Below are positions 18,257-29,378 of a DNA stretch of 64,000 nt, piece after piece. Position numbers and translations under genes: made by a program. The DNA is from Cycloclasticus sp. (lineage in GTDB: Bacteria > Pseudomonadota > Gammaproteobacteria > Methylococcales > Cycloclasticaceae), in contig JBFLJU010000001.1 of the NCBI GenBank assembly GCA_040743155.1, forward strand, positions 1,674,001 through 1,738,000. Direction: 5' to 3'. Numbering within the stretch: the first letter of the stretch is position 1; every line of letters starts with the position of its first letter. The notes beneath the pieces are model-generated. The model made no database searches, was not told where the DNA came from, and was given only the letters and a program-made list of their open reading frames with translations.

Positions 18257-18750
18257 GCGAACGCCCTTGAAGTTGTTTGATTTGTTTGATCTGTATGGAA
18301 GTGACAAAGCGCAACCGCTAGCGCATCACTCGCATCCATTTGCGGGTCGCCTTGTAGTTTTAACAAAACCTTCACCATATGTTGAACCTGTGTTTTATCC
18401 GCACTTCCTTTACCGGCTATTGCGAGCTTAATTTGACGCGCGGCATATTCAAAAACACTAATATCGTGATCAAATACAGCACATATAGCCGATGCCCTTG
18501 CTTGCCCTAATTTAAGCGCTGAGTCAGCATTACGCCCCATAAACACCTGTTCAACCGCCATTTGTTGCGGTTTATAGTGGTCGGTTATTTCGCGCACGCC
18601 TAAGTAAATTTTTTTTAATCTGTCGGGCAAGTCGCCGCCGCCGGTTCGAATGCAACCGCTGTCAACGTATTTGGCCTCTCTACCGGACACCTCAATAACA
18701 CCGTAGCCCGTGACTCTAGAACCCGGATCAATGCCTAATATTCGCAGCAT
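18253..18750 (-). CDS. ruvC: Holliday junction resolvase RuvC
   Basis: The 165-residue endonuclease has an RNase-H fold with its acidic active site visible: Asp in [13 protein letters not shown], Glu in AVEQVFMG, and the C-terminal Asp pair near [12 protein letters not shown]. It resolves junctions moved by RuvAB. The order yebC-ruvC-ruvA-ruvB on one strand is the common gammaproteobacterial arrangement, with yebC only 2 bp upstream. Confidence 0.97.
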   Translation of the reverse strand: MLRILGIDPGSRVTGYGVIEVSGREAKYVDSGCIRTGGGDLPDRLKKIYLGVREITDHYKPQQMAVEQVFMGRNADSALKLGQARASAICAVFDHDISVFEYAARQIKLAIAGKGSADKTQVQHMVKVLLKLQGDPQMDASDALAVALCHFHTDQTNQTTSRAFA

Positions 18751-18752
18751 AA

Positions 18753-19499
18753 TTACTCTGACAGCTCTGGCATGTCATTGGGAAAGTCAGCATTTGAATA
18801 AACGTTTTGCACATCATCCAAGTCTTCCAACACATCCAATAAGCGCAGAATTTTTTCTGCATCTTTTGCACTCACTGGCGACAGGTTGTCAGCGCGCAAA
18901 GTCACTTCTGCATGCTCATGAGGAAACTCAGCCTCAACGAGGGCATCACGAATTTTCATAAAATCTTCAGGCTGAGTTAGCACTTCAAACGAACCATCAT
19001 CATGCGTCACCACATCATCCGCACCCGCTTCTAATGCCGCCTCCATTAATGCATCTTCGTCCAACTCGCTAGAGAGGTTAATGACACCAAGTTTCTGGAA
19101 CATATAATCAACTGAACCACTGGTGCCCAAGTTACCACCCGCTTTATTAAATGCGTGTCGCACTTCAGCCACCGTTCTATTTTTATTATCCGTCAAGCAA
19201 TCAACAATCACCGCCGTACCCGCAGGGCCATAGCCTTCATAACGAATTTCATCAAAGTTTTCTGAATCAGTCGAGCCATCGCCTTTTTTAATGGCTGTTT
19301 CGATGGTGTCCCGTTTCATGTTGTTAGACAGCCCTTTATCAACGGCTGATCTTAAACGGGGGTTGTTAGCTGGATCTGGCCCGCCTGCTTTTGTCGCTAC
19401 AGTGATTTCACGGATCAGTTTAGTAAATAGTTTTCCGCGTTTAGCGTCTTGCGCACCCTTTCGAAACCGGATGTTTGCCCACTTACTATGACCCGCCAT
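18753..19499 (-). CDS. yebC: YebC/PmpR-family protein
   Basis: This 248-residue protein has the canonical start [20 protein letters not shown] and the conserved [19 protein letters not shown] motif. Members were described as DNA-binding regulators, and more recent work on the family implicates translation of difficult sequences. It is the first gene of the yebC-ruvCAB unit, 2 bp from ruvC. Confidence 0.95.
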   Translation of the reverse strand: MAGHSKWANIRFRKGAQDAKRGKLFTKLIREITVATKAGGPDPANNPRLRSAVDKGLSNNMKRDTIETAIKKGDGSTDSENFDEIRYEGYGPAGTAVIVDCLTDNKNRTVAEVRHAFNKAGGNLGTSGSVDYMFQKLGVINLSSELDEDALMEAALEAGADDVVTHDDGSFEVLTQPEDFMKIRDALVEAEFPHEHAEVTLRADNLSPVSAKDAEKILRLLDVLEDLDDVQNVYSNADFPNDMPELSE

Positions 19500-19580
19500 A
19501 ACCTACCCTCTTCCATCGCCTTCTAAAGGTGAAGAGTGTATCACTCTCGGGATTTTTGATTAAGCGAAACTCGTGCTCAA

Positions 19581-19916
19581 TTAACCTGATATTCGGATGC
19601 GCGTACCATGCATTAAGGAAAGTGTTATTTCTTCAGGGCTAATATTTTTAGGAAAGTACACGCCACTGATTTTCGCATTGAAAAAACTACAGCCCTCTAG
19701 TTTACAATCACGTAAATCCGCACCCCTTAAATCTGCATTCTTGAAATAAGCACCGGATAAATCCAAACCGTTTAAGTTCACGCCTTTGAGGTCAAACGCA
19801 CGAAATTTAGCGTTTACTAGGTCAAGCGCCTTTCCTTCTTCTCGACCTTTATTAAAGGACTCTGCATCATCATGTAGCAAATAACCGTACATTTCACTTT
19901 GTTTGTCTTCTAGCAT
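19581..19916 (-). CDS. small pentapeptide-repeat protein
   Basis: The 111-residue cytoplasmic protein contains about eight consecutive A(D/N)LXX-like pentapeptides between residues 40 and 85 (GVNLNGLDLSGAYFKNADLR). These would form a short right-handed quadrilateral helix. The N-terminal 38 residues are charged and unlike known domains. Function is unknown; some pentapeptide proteins protect gyrase, but this one is much shorter. It lies alone between yebC and groEL on the same strand. Confidence 0.75.
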   Translation of the reverse strand: MLEDKQSEMYGYLLHDDAESFNKGREEGKALDLVNAKFRAFDLKGVNLNGLDLSGAYFKNADLRGADLRDCKLEGCSFFNAKISGVYFPKNISPEEITLSLMHGTRIRISG

Positions 19917-19993
19917 CGCTTCCAGCCTTATTACCCATGTTTTTTAGTAAGTGTAGTCCATTAAAAAAAAATAGCACGCCTCCTCTAGGCGCA

Positions 19994-20021
19994 TAAAAAA
20001 CCCCGCATAAGCGGGGTTCTT
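19994..20021 (-). terminator. groESL terminator
   Basis: On the minus strand ACCCCGC-TTAT-GCGGGGT is followed by TTTTTT, 25 bp after the groEL stop. It is a strong rho-independent terminator. Confidence 0.9.
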
Positions 20022-20045
20022 AGATCTAACGACGTGGAGGTCGAT

Positions 20046-21722
<1,677 letters not shown>

Positions 21723-21735
21723 TTAATTCGTGTTT

Positions 21736-22023
21736 TTATTCAACAACAGCAATGACGTCGCTTTCGCTCATCACTAATAATTCGTCGCCCTCTACTTCAA
21801 CTTCCGTGCCTGCATATTTGCCAAACAACACGTTGTCGCCAACTTTTACAGACATTGGACGTAAGTCACCTTTGTCATTTACCGCACCATTACCTACGGC
21901 AATAATTTCACCACGGCTTGGTTTTTCTTTTGCAGAATCTGGAAGTACAATACCGCCTGCGCTAACTGCTTCTTCTTCAACGCGTTTGATGATGACGCGG
22001 TCGTTTAATGGACGTAAGTTCAT
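21736..22023 (-). CDS. groES: co-chaperonin GroES
   Basis: This 95-residue cap subunit has the typical [18 protein letters not shown] start, the mobile loop around [17 protein letters not shown], and [23 protein letters not shown] ribosome-binding site lies about 9 nt before the ATG. It is the first gene of groESL. Confidence 0.98.
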   Translation of the reverse strand: MNLRPLNDRVIIKRVEEEAVSAGGIVLPDSAKEKPSRGEIIAVGNGAVNDKGDLRPMSVKVGDNVLFGKYAGTEVEVEGDELLVMSESDVIAVVE

Positions 22024-22078
22024 TTCTTTAAGTCTCCTATTATTAAAATTGATATAGCCATTCCGGCTAGCAAAATAG

Positions 22079-22106
22079 ATATGGGGCGATGTATCACTAA
22101 ATCAAC
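22079..22106 (-). promoter_or_regulatory. candidate sigma-32 promoter of groESL
   Basis: The minus strand has GTTGATT, 13 bp, then CCCCATAT, close to the heat-shock consensus CTTGAAA-N13-CCCCATNT. The -10 element is perfect and the -35 element weaker. Transcripts would start about 45 bp before groES. Confidence 0.55.
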
Positions 22107-22143
22107 CCCCCCACACCTTTAAAATTAATGTCTCTTAAAACTA

Positions 22144-22170
22144 TTAGCACTCTTTCTTTAAGACTGCTAA
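22144..22170. promoter_or_regulatory. CIRCE element (HrcA operator)
   Basis: TTAGCACTC-N9-GACTGCTAA is the inverted repeat TTAGCACTC-N9-GAGTGCTAA with one base changed in one arm. It abuts the -10 box of the upstream groESL promoter, so HrcA binding should block it. hrcA itself is not in the window. Confidence 0.88.
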
Positions 22171-22197
22171 TAATAGCGACAGATGCTGTTGTGTCAA
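22170..22197 (-). promoter_or_regulatory. sigma-70 promoter of groESL
   Basis: On the minus strand TTGACA, 16 bp, TATTAT lies immediately upstream of CIRCE, so the expected start falls inside the operator. It would serve the housekeeping, HrcA-repressed transcript. Confidence 0.75.
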
Positions 22198-22317
22198 GTA
22201 GACGAGCCTATTCGAAGAAACTGACCTCGCTTTTATTCTTCTTCGGTGAAAGTTATGGTTAATAATCATCAAACTCGGTTACCATAATTGCCATAACAAT
22301 ATCCTTAAAGATTCATC

Positions 22318-23067
22318 ATGAATGACGAACAACTCTTAAGATACAGCCGACAAATCATGCTGCCTTCAATCGACATTGAAGGCCAACAAGCACTCCTTAA
22401 TTCTCGCGTTCTTATTATTGGCATGGGCGGATTAGGTAGCCCAGTGGGCCTCTATTTGGCCGCTGCAGGCGTTGGCCATTTGGTTATTAGCGATTTTGAC
22501 GAAGTAGACCTTTCCAATCTTCAGCGGCAGATCGCTCATACAAGCAACAGCATTGGTATGTCTAAAGTAGACTCTGCAAAGCAAACGTTTCATGCTATCA
22601 ACCCACACATTAATATAACGACAATTAATAAAAAATTTACCCCCGACACCTTATTAGAACAAGTCCATCTGGCCGACATTGTTGTGGATTGTTGCGACAA
22701 TTTTGAAACACGCTTCGCTGTCAATGATGCTTGCGTTGCCGCTAAAACACCGTTGGTTTCAGGCGCTGCGATTCGTTTTGAAGGGCAAATATCCGTTTTT
22801 GACCCACGCGATGAACAATGCCCTTGTTACAACTGCCTCTACCCTCGCGATGGCAGTGTTGCTCAAACCTGCTCTGAAAATGGCGTTATTGCACCCATCA
22901 CTGGGATTATTGGTAGCATGCAAGCCTTGGAAACGATCAAAGTCATCACCGGTGCTGGCGAATCATTACAGGGCCGTGTTTTATTGCTCGATGGATTATC
23001 CATGGAATGGCAAAGTATGCAGTTGCCACGCAACCCTAATTGCCCCACTTGCTCCAGCAACGCCTGA
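22318..23067 (+). CDS. moeB: MoeB/ThiF-family sulfur-carrier adenylyltransferase
   Basis: This 249-residue E1-like enzyme adenylates the C-terminal glycine of a sulfur-carrier protein (MoaD or ThiS). Visible features are the nucleotide-binding GMGGLGSPVGLYLAAAGVG, the DLSNLQRQ motif, and two zinc-binding cysteine pairs (CPCYNC near residue 165 and CPTC at the C-terminus). A conserved Cys sits in QTCSENGVIAP. There is no rhodanese extension, so MoeB or ThiF is favoured over MoeZ. It precedes the pqq operon by about 100 bp, but a functional link is not evident. Confidence 0.85.
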   Translation: MNDEQLLRYSRQIMLPSIDIEGQQALLNSRVLIIGMGGLGSPVGLYLAAAGVGHLVISDFDEVDLSNLQRQIAHTSNSIGMSKVDSAKQTFHAINPHINITTINKKFTPDTLLEQVHLADIVVDCCDNFETRFAVNDACVAAKTPLVSGAAIRFEGQISVFDPRDEQCPCYNCLYPRDGSVAQTCSENGVIAPITGIIGSMQALETIKVITGAGESLQGRVLLLDGLSMEWQSMQLPRNPNCPTCSSNA

Positions 23068-23169
23068 CCTAAAGCACTTGCAATCATCACCAAAAAACTT
23101 ATACTTGGAACCAATTCAGTGAAGAACTGTCTCAATAACTATTAAAAATGCAATCGAAGGAGATACATC

Positions 23170-23244
23170 ATGAAGTGGGAAACACCAACATATAAAGATT
23201 TACGTTTCGGTTTTGAAGTAACGATGTACATCTATAACCGATAG
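23170..23244 (+). CDS. pqqA: PQQ precursor peptide PqqA
   Basis: The 24-residue peptide [20 protein letters not shown]... carries Glu16 and Tyr20, the two residues cross-linked by PqqE to make the pyrroloquinoline quinone skeleton. A strong AGGAGA ribosome-binding site lies about 7 nt upstream. The length matches the family exactly. Confidence 0.97.
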   Translation: MKWETPTYKDLRFGFEVTMYIYNR

Positions 23245-23263
23245 ATAAAAGATTTCCAGTTGA

Positions 23264-23293
23264 AAAGGGGGTTCCAATCGGAACCCCTTTTTT
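23264..23293 (+). terminator. attenuator-like hairpin between pqqA and pqqB
   Basis: AAAAGGGGGTTCC pairs with GGAACCCCTTTTT around AATC, followed by T residues, in the 80-bp gap after pqqA. It should terminate most transcripts and so leave much more pqqA mRNA than pqqBCDE mRNA, fitting the need for a consumable precursor peptide. Confidence 0.85.
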
Positions 23294-23324
23294 ATTTCTG
23301 TCAATATTTAAAAATTTACTCATT

Positions 23325-24233
23325 ATGCAAATTCGTGTTTTAGGTTCTGGTGCAGGCGGCGGCTTCCCCCAATGGAATTGTAGCTGCCCAAATTGTAAGG
23401 CGGTAAGAGAAGGCTCAATCAAAGCGTCTACTCGTAATCAATCATCCATCGCCATCTCATCCGATGGTGAGCATTGGGCGTTATTTAACGCCTCCCCCGA
23501 TGTGCGCGCACAATTAGAAAACTTTCCGGAAATCCATCCTAAGAACAAAGTCCGCGGCACCGGCATAGAAGCGATTGTGATGTTCGATTCACAAATCGAC
23601 CATGCAACGGGCTTGCTGATATTGCGCGAAGGTGACCCGTTGACGGTTTACTGCACCGAAATGGTAAAACAAGACCTTTCGACTGGCTTCCCTATTTTTA
23701 ATATTCTAGAGCATTTTTGTGGTGTGGAAGATCACCCTATTCCGCTTAACGGAGACGCGTTTACCATCCCAAACATAGACGATTTAGAGTTCACCGCCCT
23801 ACCACTTAAAAGCAAAGCACCGCCATATTCGCCGCATAGGAACGACCCTCACGAGGGCGATAACATCGGCATGATTATTCGCCAAATTTCAACGGGCAAA
23901 ACAACCTTCTACGCACCTGGTTTAGGTGTTATTGAACCGCATGTTGAAAAAGCTATGAGCGACGCTAATTGCGTCTTAGTAGACGGCACATTTTGGACAG
24001 ATGATGAACTGGCCTCGGTTGGCCGCCCATTACTCGCCAGAAAGATCGGCCATTTACCGCAATCCGGTGAAGGTGGCATGATTGAGTTCTTAGATACGCT
24101 CGATAAACCGCGCAAAATTCTGATCCACATCAATAATACCAACCCCATTTTGAACGAGGAATCAGAAGAACGCGATATACTGACTCAACACGGCATTGAA
24201 GTGTCGTACGACAATATGAATATCGAGCTGTAA
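23325..24233 (+). CDS. pqqB: PQQ biosynthesis protein PqqB
   Basis: This 302-residue metallo-beta-lactamase-fold protein begins [20 protein letters not shown], with the CXCXNC zinc-site cysteines typical of PqqB (NCSCPNC). It ends in the conserved [13 protein letters not shown] segment. It is proposed to hydroxylate a tyrosine-derived intermediate late in PQQ synthesis. It is 2 bp upstream of pqqC. Confidence 0.96.
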   Translation: MQIRVLGSGAGGGFPQWNCSCPNCKAVREGSIKASTRNQSSIAISSDGEHWALFNASPDVRAQLENFPEIHPKNKVRGTGIEAIVMFDSQIDHATGLLILREGDPLTVYCTEMVKQDLSTGFPIFNILEHFCGVEDHPIPLNGDAFTIPNIDDLEFTALPLKSKAPPYSPHRNDPHEGDNIGMIIRQISTGKTTFYAPGLGVIEPHVEKAMSDANCVLVDGTFWTDDELASVGRPLLARKIGHLPQSGEGGMIEFLDTLDKPRKILIHINNTNPILNEESEERDILTQHGIEVSYDNMNIEL

Positions 24234-24235
24234 AC

Positions 24236-24961
24236 ATGACAGATAAAGCCCCGTGGTCACCACAAGAATTTGAACAACGCATTCGTGATATGGAGCGTTT
24301 TTACCATATCAACCACCCGTACCACGTGATGATGCACGAAGGCACGCTAAGCAAAGAACAAATCCGTGGCTGGGTGGCAAACCGTTTTTACTATCAAATT
24401 AATATTCCATTGAAAGATGCCGCCATTATGGCGAATTGCCCAGACCGTGATACACGTGCCCAGTGGATTCAACGCATTATCGACCACGATGGCGCACCCG
24501 GAGAAATCGGTGGTATCGAAGCGTGGCTGCAACTCGGCGAAGCGGTTGGTTTAACACGCGAGGAAGTATTGTCAGAAGAACACGTACTACCCGGTGTTCG
24601 TTTTGCAGTAGACGCTTACGTGAACTTTGCACGACGCGCCGATTGGCACGAAGCGGCAAGTTCGTCGTTAACGGAGTTATTTGCGCCTAAAATTCACCAA
24701 CAGCGCCTAGACAATTGGCCTGAGCATTATCCGTGGATTGATTTAAAAGGCCTTACTTATTTCCAAAAAAGACTCTCTGAGGCACGACGTGACGTTGAAC
24801 ACGGTTTGCGCATCACGCTTGATTACTACAAAACACGCGAGCAACAAGAAAGAATGCTCGGTATTCTAAAGTTCAAGCTCGACATACTTTGGACAATGGC
24901 CGATGCCATGCACATGGCCTACGTGCATAAAATGCCGCCTTACTTCACGGTAAAATCATGA
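24236..24961 (+). CDS. pqqC: pyrroloquinoline-quinone synthase PqqC
   Basis: PqqC is a cofactor-less oxidase that performs the final ring closure and eight-electron oxidation. The 241-residue helical protein has [14 protein letters not shown] near the start and [19 protein letters not shown], holding active-site His, Arg and Tyr residues. Its stop overlaps the pqqD ATG (ATGA). Confidence 0.97.
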   Translation: MTDKAPWSPQEFEQRIRDMERFYHINHPYHVMMHEGTLSKEQIRGWVANRFYYQINIPLKDAAIMANCPDRDTRAQWIQRIIDHDGAPGEIGGIEAWLQLGEAVGLTREEVLSEEHVLPGVRFAVDAYVNFARRADWHEAASSSLTELFAPKIHQQRLDNWPEHYPWIDLKGLTYFQKRLSEARRDVEHGLRITLDYYKTREQQERMLGILKFKLDILWTMADAMHMAYVHKMPPYFTVKS

Positions 24962-25233
24962 GCTTAGACAATAGCAAAGCTTTTCAGCTTTCGCCCACCT
25001 ACCGTCTGCAATGGGAAGAGGCGCAAAATATGTTTGTTCTACTCTACCCAGAAGGCCTTATTGAACTTAACCAAAGCTCAGCAGAAATTTTACAAGTATG
25101 TGATGGCAAAAATAAACTCAGCGACATTGTGCGCATTCTTGAAGAAAAATTCTCAGCGACTGGCTTGAAAAATGACATCAGCAATTTTTTAAACACGGCA
25201 CTCGGCAATGGCTGGATCACTCAAAGCGCCTAG
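24958..25233 (+). CDS. pqqD: PQQ peptide chaperone PqqD
   Basis: This 91-residue RiPP-recognition protein binds PqqA and delivers it to PqqE. The family segments [15 protein letters not shown] and [17 protein letters not shown] are present. It overlaps pqqC by 4 bp and pqqE by 26 bp, consistent with stoichiometric partner synthesis. Confidence 0.95.
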   Translation: MSLDNSKAFQLSPTYRLQWEEAQNMFVLLYPEGLIELNQSSAEILQVCDGKNKLSDIVRILEEKFSATGLKNDISNFLNTALGNGWITQSA

Positions 25234-26317
25234 CCCACCACGCTGGTTATTAGCCGAGCTAACCTATGCCTGCCCGTTGCAGTGTCCGTACTGCTCTAAT
25301 CCGCTCGACTACGCTAACTTCACCAACGAGCTCAACACCGACGAATGGAAGCGTGTACTCAAGCAATCACGCGAAATGGGCGCGGTTCAACTCGGTTTTT
25401 CAGGTGGTGAACCCCTCGTTAGAAAAGACCTCACTGAGCTGGTGCGTTATTCACACGATCTTGGTTATTACATCAACCTCATCACCTCCGGTTACAACAT
25501 GGATGAGGCTAAAATTATTGAATTAAAAGAAGCCGGACTGGACCATATTCAAATAAGTTTACAAGCCAGCTCCAAAGAATTGAACGATTATATTGCCGGT
25601 ACAGAAAGCTTTGAGCACAAAAAAGTAGTCGCTAAGTTAATCAAAAAACACGGCTACCCAATGGTCTTGTGTGTCGTATTACACCGCGAAAACATCCACC
25701 AAATGAAAGACATTTTGGAGATGGCGATAGAACTGGGTGCTGATTTTGTCGAGCTCGCCAATACACAATACTATGGCTGGGCACAACACAACCGCGACCA
25801 GCTGCTTCCCACCCAAGAACAGCTAAAAGAAGCCGAAGCGATAGCAAAGGAATACCAAGAATCACAAGCTGGAAAAATGAAGATTTACTACGTGATTCCC
25901 GATTATTTTGAAGGCCGCCCAAAAGCCTGCATGAACGGCTGGGGAACCACTTTCTTAACAATAGCACCTGATGGCCTAGCACTGCCTTGCCATTCCGCAC
26001 GACAATTACCCAATTTCGATTGCCCCAGCGTACGCGACTACTCTATTAACGAAATATGGAACGAATCCACCGCGTTTAACTACTTCCGCGGTGATGATTG
26101 GATGAAAGAACCCTGCAGAAGCTGTCCAGAAAAAGACAAAGATTTTGGTGGTTGCCATTGCCAAGCATTTTTACTTACCGGCGACGCAACAAATGCTGAC
26201 CCCGTTTGTGATTTATCACCACAACATCACATCGTGACGGATGCAATCGCAACGGCAGAAAAACCCGCCGAACAACCCTTGCTCTTTAGAAACAGCAAGA
26301 ATTCGAAGTTATTTTAA
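25208..26317 (+). CDS. pqqE: PqqA peptide cyclase PqqE (radical SAM/SPASM)
   Basis: The 369-residue radical-SAM enzyme joins Glu and Tyr of PqqA. The CX3CX2C motif is CPLQCPYC near residue 20, FSGGEPL follows, and the C-terminal SPASM cysteines are visible in LPCHSARQL and in [20 protein letters not shown]. It is the last gene of pqqABCDE, and no pqqF protease gene follows. PQQ serves periplasmic alcohol or glucose dehydrogenases, none of which are in this window. Confidence 0.97.
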   Translation: MAGSLKAPSPPRWLLAELTYACPLQCPYCSNPLDYANFTNELNTDEWKRVLKQSREMGAVQLGFSGGEPLVRKDLTELVRYSHDLGYYINLITSGYNMDEAKIIELKEAGLDHIQISLQASSKELNDYIAGTESFEHKKVVAKLIKKHGYPMVLCVVLHRENIHQMKDILEMAIELGADFVELANTQYYGWAQHNRDQLLPTQEQLKEAEAIAKEYQESQAGKMKIYYVIPDYFEGRPKACMNGWGTTFLTIAPDGLALPCHSARQLPNFDCPSVRDYSINEIWNESTAFNYFRGDDWMKEPCRSCPEKDKDFGGCHCQAFLLTGDATNADPVCDLSPQHHIVTDAIATAEKPAEQPLLFRNSKNSKLF

Positions 26318-26349
26318 ATTAATTATTTGAGCTAAAACTGCTATTTACC

Positions 26350-26369
26350 AAAAGCGACTCGCCGCTTTT
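26350..26369 (+). terminator. weak hairpin after pqqE
   Basis: AAAAGCG pairs perfectly with CGCTTTT around ACTCGC, about 30 bp after the pqqE stop. The T-run is only four long, so it is a weak terminator candidate. Confidence 0.4.
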
Positions 26370-26520
26370 GCGCAGCCCAGTAAGCAATAGCGAGCGATCT
26401 TAATATTTATTGAGTAACGACCTACACGCTCTCCATTCAAGCCCTTAGACTTTGACAACTATAGCTAGAAACATTTGATATGGAAAAGTCGATTAGCTTT
26501 TCTATTGATGTGTTGGATCA

Positions 26521-26850
26521 CTAATTGGCCCGGCCTTCACGGATATAGCGACCACCTTCAAAGCGTGAAAAGATCCCAGCTAGCATCGGATGCCTGATCG
26601 GCTCACCACTCAAATCAAGCTCTAGATTTTGCTCAGCCACGTACGTGACATGGCTCGCACCGTGAACCAAAACCTGATACCAAGGCTTATCTTTCGGTGG
26701 ACGCGACCTCGCAACCGTTTCGTACCATTCATCAGTTGACCGGAATGTCGCATCAACATCTGCAATAACACCGCGATAATCGAAAAGTTGGTGATGGACT
26801 ACATCACCGATGGAAAACTTTGCCTTGCTAATACTGGTCGCCATGGTCAT
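26521..26850 (-). CDS. hspQ: heat shock protein HspQ (hemimethylated DNA-binding YccV family)
   Basis: The 109-residue protein is collinear with HspQ. KFSIGDVVHHQLFDYRGVIA and the signature YETVARSRPPKDKPWYQVLV are diagnostic. In E. coli HspQ modulates DnaA levels and stimulates Lon-dependent turnover. The ATG at 26850 has an AGGA core a few bases upstream; a second ATG two codons later is possible. It is convergent with pqqE. Confidence 0.92.
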   Translation of the reverse strand: MTMATSISKAKFSIGDVVHHQLFDYRGVIADVDATFRSTDEWYETVARSRPPKDKPWYQVLVHGASHVTYVAEQNLELDLSGEPIRHPMLAGIFSRFEGGRYIREGRAN

Positions 26851-27194
26851 ATATTCCTTGCTGCCCTAAACTCGCTTAATACCGTTATTTAAAATGATTT
26901 GTTTTTAACCGTATGCTTTGGGCTTTTTACCACCTTACTTGCTAATGCCGTTAAATTAAAGAGCTTTGGTCATTTGGATTTTTTTGAGTAACACCGATAA
27001 GCAACGCTTAATAAATTCACCAGCACTCAAGCAAAGCGACATATGCGAAAGTTTAACGGCGCACCAAAAAACCATTTCCAGTTCTTTTTAAAAATAGTGA
27101 TTTAACAAATCGTGATACAAAAACCAGTTAAAGCAACTAAATCAATCTGTTAAAGAGAAATTAGATTAGTTATCTAGGATAGCAACCTTTAATA
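26851..27194. other. AT-rich intergenic region, nothing recognised
   Basis: The stretch lies upstream of hspQ and downstream of the iminopeptidase, both on the minus strand. I see only scattered A/T runs, no open frame with a ribosome-binding site, no strong terminator and no RNA gene. It must include the hspQ promoter, but I could not place one. Confidence 0.4.
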
Positions 27195-28145
27195 TTAACC
27201 TTTAAAAATGGAATCTGTTGCTGTCACTAAGGCATCAATCATTTCTTCACCGTGCGCTAGGTGCGTTGAGTTTACCAGCTTAATAAGGGTTGCATTGGGC
27301 AACACTTTTGAAAGCGTTATGGATGATCCTATTGGGCACATAAAGTCTTTTTCACCGTGAATAATCGTACAGGGGATATTTTGTAAACTGGCGGCATTAT
27401 TTATAATTTCGTTCTCTTCAATAAAATAGCGGTTCATTCCATAGTGTGTTTCGATACGCGCTTGCGCCACCGCCGTTTCTGGCACGTCACCGTCTAATTC
27501 AGCTGCATTAAAATCATCCCCCAACACCACAGCGCCTCCCCATGCATCCCATTCACGTGTTGCTGCTTGCTGCACTTGTGGGTCGTCACTATTTAGCCGT
27601 CGATGGTAAGCGGCTAACAAATTTTCCTGCTCTGGTTTGGATACGTGTTTGATAAAACGTTGCCATGCTTCTGGAAATAATTGATTAGCGCCACCATCTT
27701 TAAAGAACCACTCTGCATCGCATGAGCGCGCTAGGAACGTTCCGCGCAATACCAAACCCGAGACTCGATGATTATGCTGTTGCGCATACAAAAGTGCTAA
27801 TGTAGCGCCCCAAGAGCCACCGAATAACAACCATTGCTCGATGTCTAAACGCTGACGAATCAACTCCATATCAGCCATTAGATATTGCGTTGTATTATTG
27901 CGTAGCTCGCCAGATGGCTTTGAACGCCCTGCCCCACGTTGATCCATTAAAATAATATGATATTTTTCTGGGTTAAAAAAACAACGATGATGATCTTTGC
28001 AACTAGAGCCCGGCCCTCCATGTAAGAAGATAACTGGTTGGCCATTTGAATTGCCTATTTGTTCAACGTAAATCTCATGCCCATCAGCGGTTTCAAGCCA
28101 ATCCGTCGCGAATGGCTCTATTTCGGGGTACAGCGTTTTCAACAT
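27195..28145 (-). CDS. pip: proline iminopeptidase
   Basis: This 316-residue alpha/beta hydrolase of peptidase family S33 removes N-terminal proline from peptides. Visible features are the oxyanion segment FLHGGPGSSCKDHHRCFF, the MDQRGAGRSKPSG motif, the nucleophile elbow GGSWGATLAL, and the C-terminal Asp/His regions GEKDFMCPIG and NSTHLAHG. The ATG at 28145 follows a GGA core and is preferred over the GTG one codon upstream. It is divergent from thiO. Confidence 0.92.
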   Translation of the reverse strand: MLKTLYPEIEPFATDWLETADGHEIYVEQIGNSNGQPVIFLHGGPGSSCKDHHRCFFNPEKYHIILMDQRGAGRSKPSGELRNNTTQYLMADMELIRQRLDIEQWLLFGGSWGATLALLYAQQHNHRVSGLVLRGTFLARSCDAEWFFKDGGANQLFPEAWQRFIKHVSKPEQENLLAAYHRRLNSDDPQVQQAATREWDAWGGAVVLGDDFNAAELDGDVPETAVAQARIETHYGMNRYFIEENEIINNAASLQNIPCTIIHGEKDFMCPIGSSITLSKVLPNATLIKLVNSTHLAHGEEMIDALVTATDSIFKG

Positions 28146-28242
28146 CACACATCCTTTAACTTCATCTATTAAAGCTGATAAGGCTCAGCAAATACCGAAT
28201 TAGACTACGCTATACTGAGCGTTTTTGAAACTTAACTCCTAC

Positions 28243-29325
28243 ATGTTCGATTTTCTTATTATTGGTGGCGGCATCATTGGTTTGTTAACCGCTAAAGAGC
28301 TACAAAAAAGCGGCGAAAACGTTGCCATTGTCGAAAAAAACAGCCCCGGGCAACAAGCAACTTGGGCCGCTGGCGGCATCTTATCCCCGATGCGTCCGTG
28401 GCATTATTCTGAACCGGTTAATGCCATTAGTTCGCCTAGCCAAGCAATATATCAGCAACTAGCGAGCGAAATGTACGACGAAACAGGCATAGATCCCGAA
28501 TGGCTACTGTCTGGCATGTTGGTGTTAAACGATGACGAGATGACAGAGGCCACCCAATGGTGTCAACAGCACAATGCCCCAAATGAAATGTTATCTGTTG
28601 AGCAACTCAAGCAACAGTTCTCTCATCTTAAGCCGTTAAACGAACCCGCTCTTTATCGCGCAGATGTGGCGACCATTCGCCCACATAAATTATTAAAGGC
28701 ACTGAACCGGTATCTCGCCGATAACGGCGTTACTTTTTATAACGGTCAAGCAGCCAATAAATTACTGATAAAAAACAACGTGATCACAGGCGTTCAGCTG
28801 GATAACTCCACCCTCCAAGCCAAAGAATACATTATTTGTGGTGGCGCATGGAGCCCACAATTAGTACCCCAAATTGCTCAACAACCCACTATTAATCCCG
28901 TTAAGGGGCAAATGATTTGCTTTCCACCTGTTGATACCCATAACCTCTGCATGGTGATGGATGGTGACCGCTACATTATCCCCAGAAAAGACGGCCGAGT
29001 CGTTGTTGGCAGCACACGAGAACATACCGAATTTGATGCTACAACAACCCAAGTTGCCTTCAATGAATTACGGAATTTTGCTCAACAATTGTACCCCGCA
29101 CTTTCCAATATTGAGCCTGACGCACATTGGGCTGGGCTAAGGCCGTCTTCACCGGATAGTATTCCTTATATTTGTAGGGTCGAGCCTTTCAAGAACCTAA
29201 GCCTTAATGCAGGGCATTACAGAAACGGAATCGTCACAGCACCGGCTAGCGCCGAACTGATGGCGGACATCGTGTTAAACAGAGCCACTAAAATTGACCA
29301 TTTACCCTACCAAATAATGCGATAA
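28243..29325 (+). CDS. thiO: glycine oxidase ThiO
   Basis: The 360-residue FAD-dependent amine oxidase oxidises glycine to iminoacetate for the thiazole moiety of thiamine. The Rossmann motif is FLIIGGGIIGLLTAKEL at the N-terminus, followed by ATWAAGGILSPMRPW. The C-terminal family signature is HWAGLRPSSPDSIPYI with GHYRNGIVTAPASAEL. An upstream TTG would add six residues, but the ATG at 28243 is better. Other thi genes are absent from the window. Confidence 0.92.
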   Translation: MFDFLIIGGGIIGLLTAKELQKSGENVAIVEKNSPGQQATWAAGGILSPMRPWHYSEPVNAISSPSQAIYQQLASEMYDETGIDPEWLLSGMLVLNDDEMTEATQWCQQHNAPNEMLSVEQLKQQFSHLKPLNEPALYRADVATIRPHKLLKALNRYLADNGVTFYNGQAANKLLIKNNVITGVQLDNSTLQAKEYIICGGAWSPQLVPQIAQQPTINPVKGQMICFPPVDTHNLCMVMDGDRYIIPRKDGRVVVGSTREHTEFDATTTQVAFNELRNFAQQLYPALSNIEPDAHWAGLRPSSPDSIPYICRVEPFKNLSLNAGHYRNGIVTAPASAELMADIVLNRATKIDHLPYQIMR

Positions 29326-29378
29326 CGTTCTCAAAAAACCTTGTGCTATACTCCTAAAACAGGATCAAGGTGATGACA

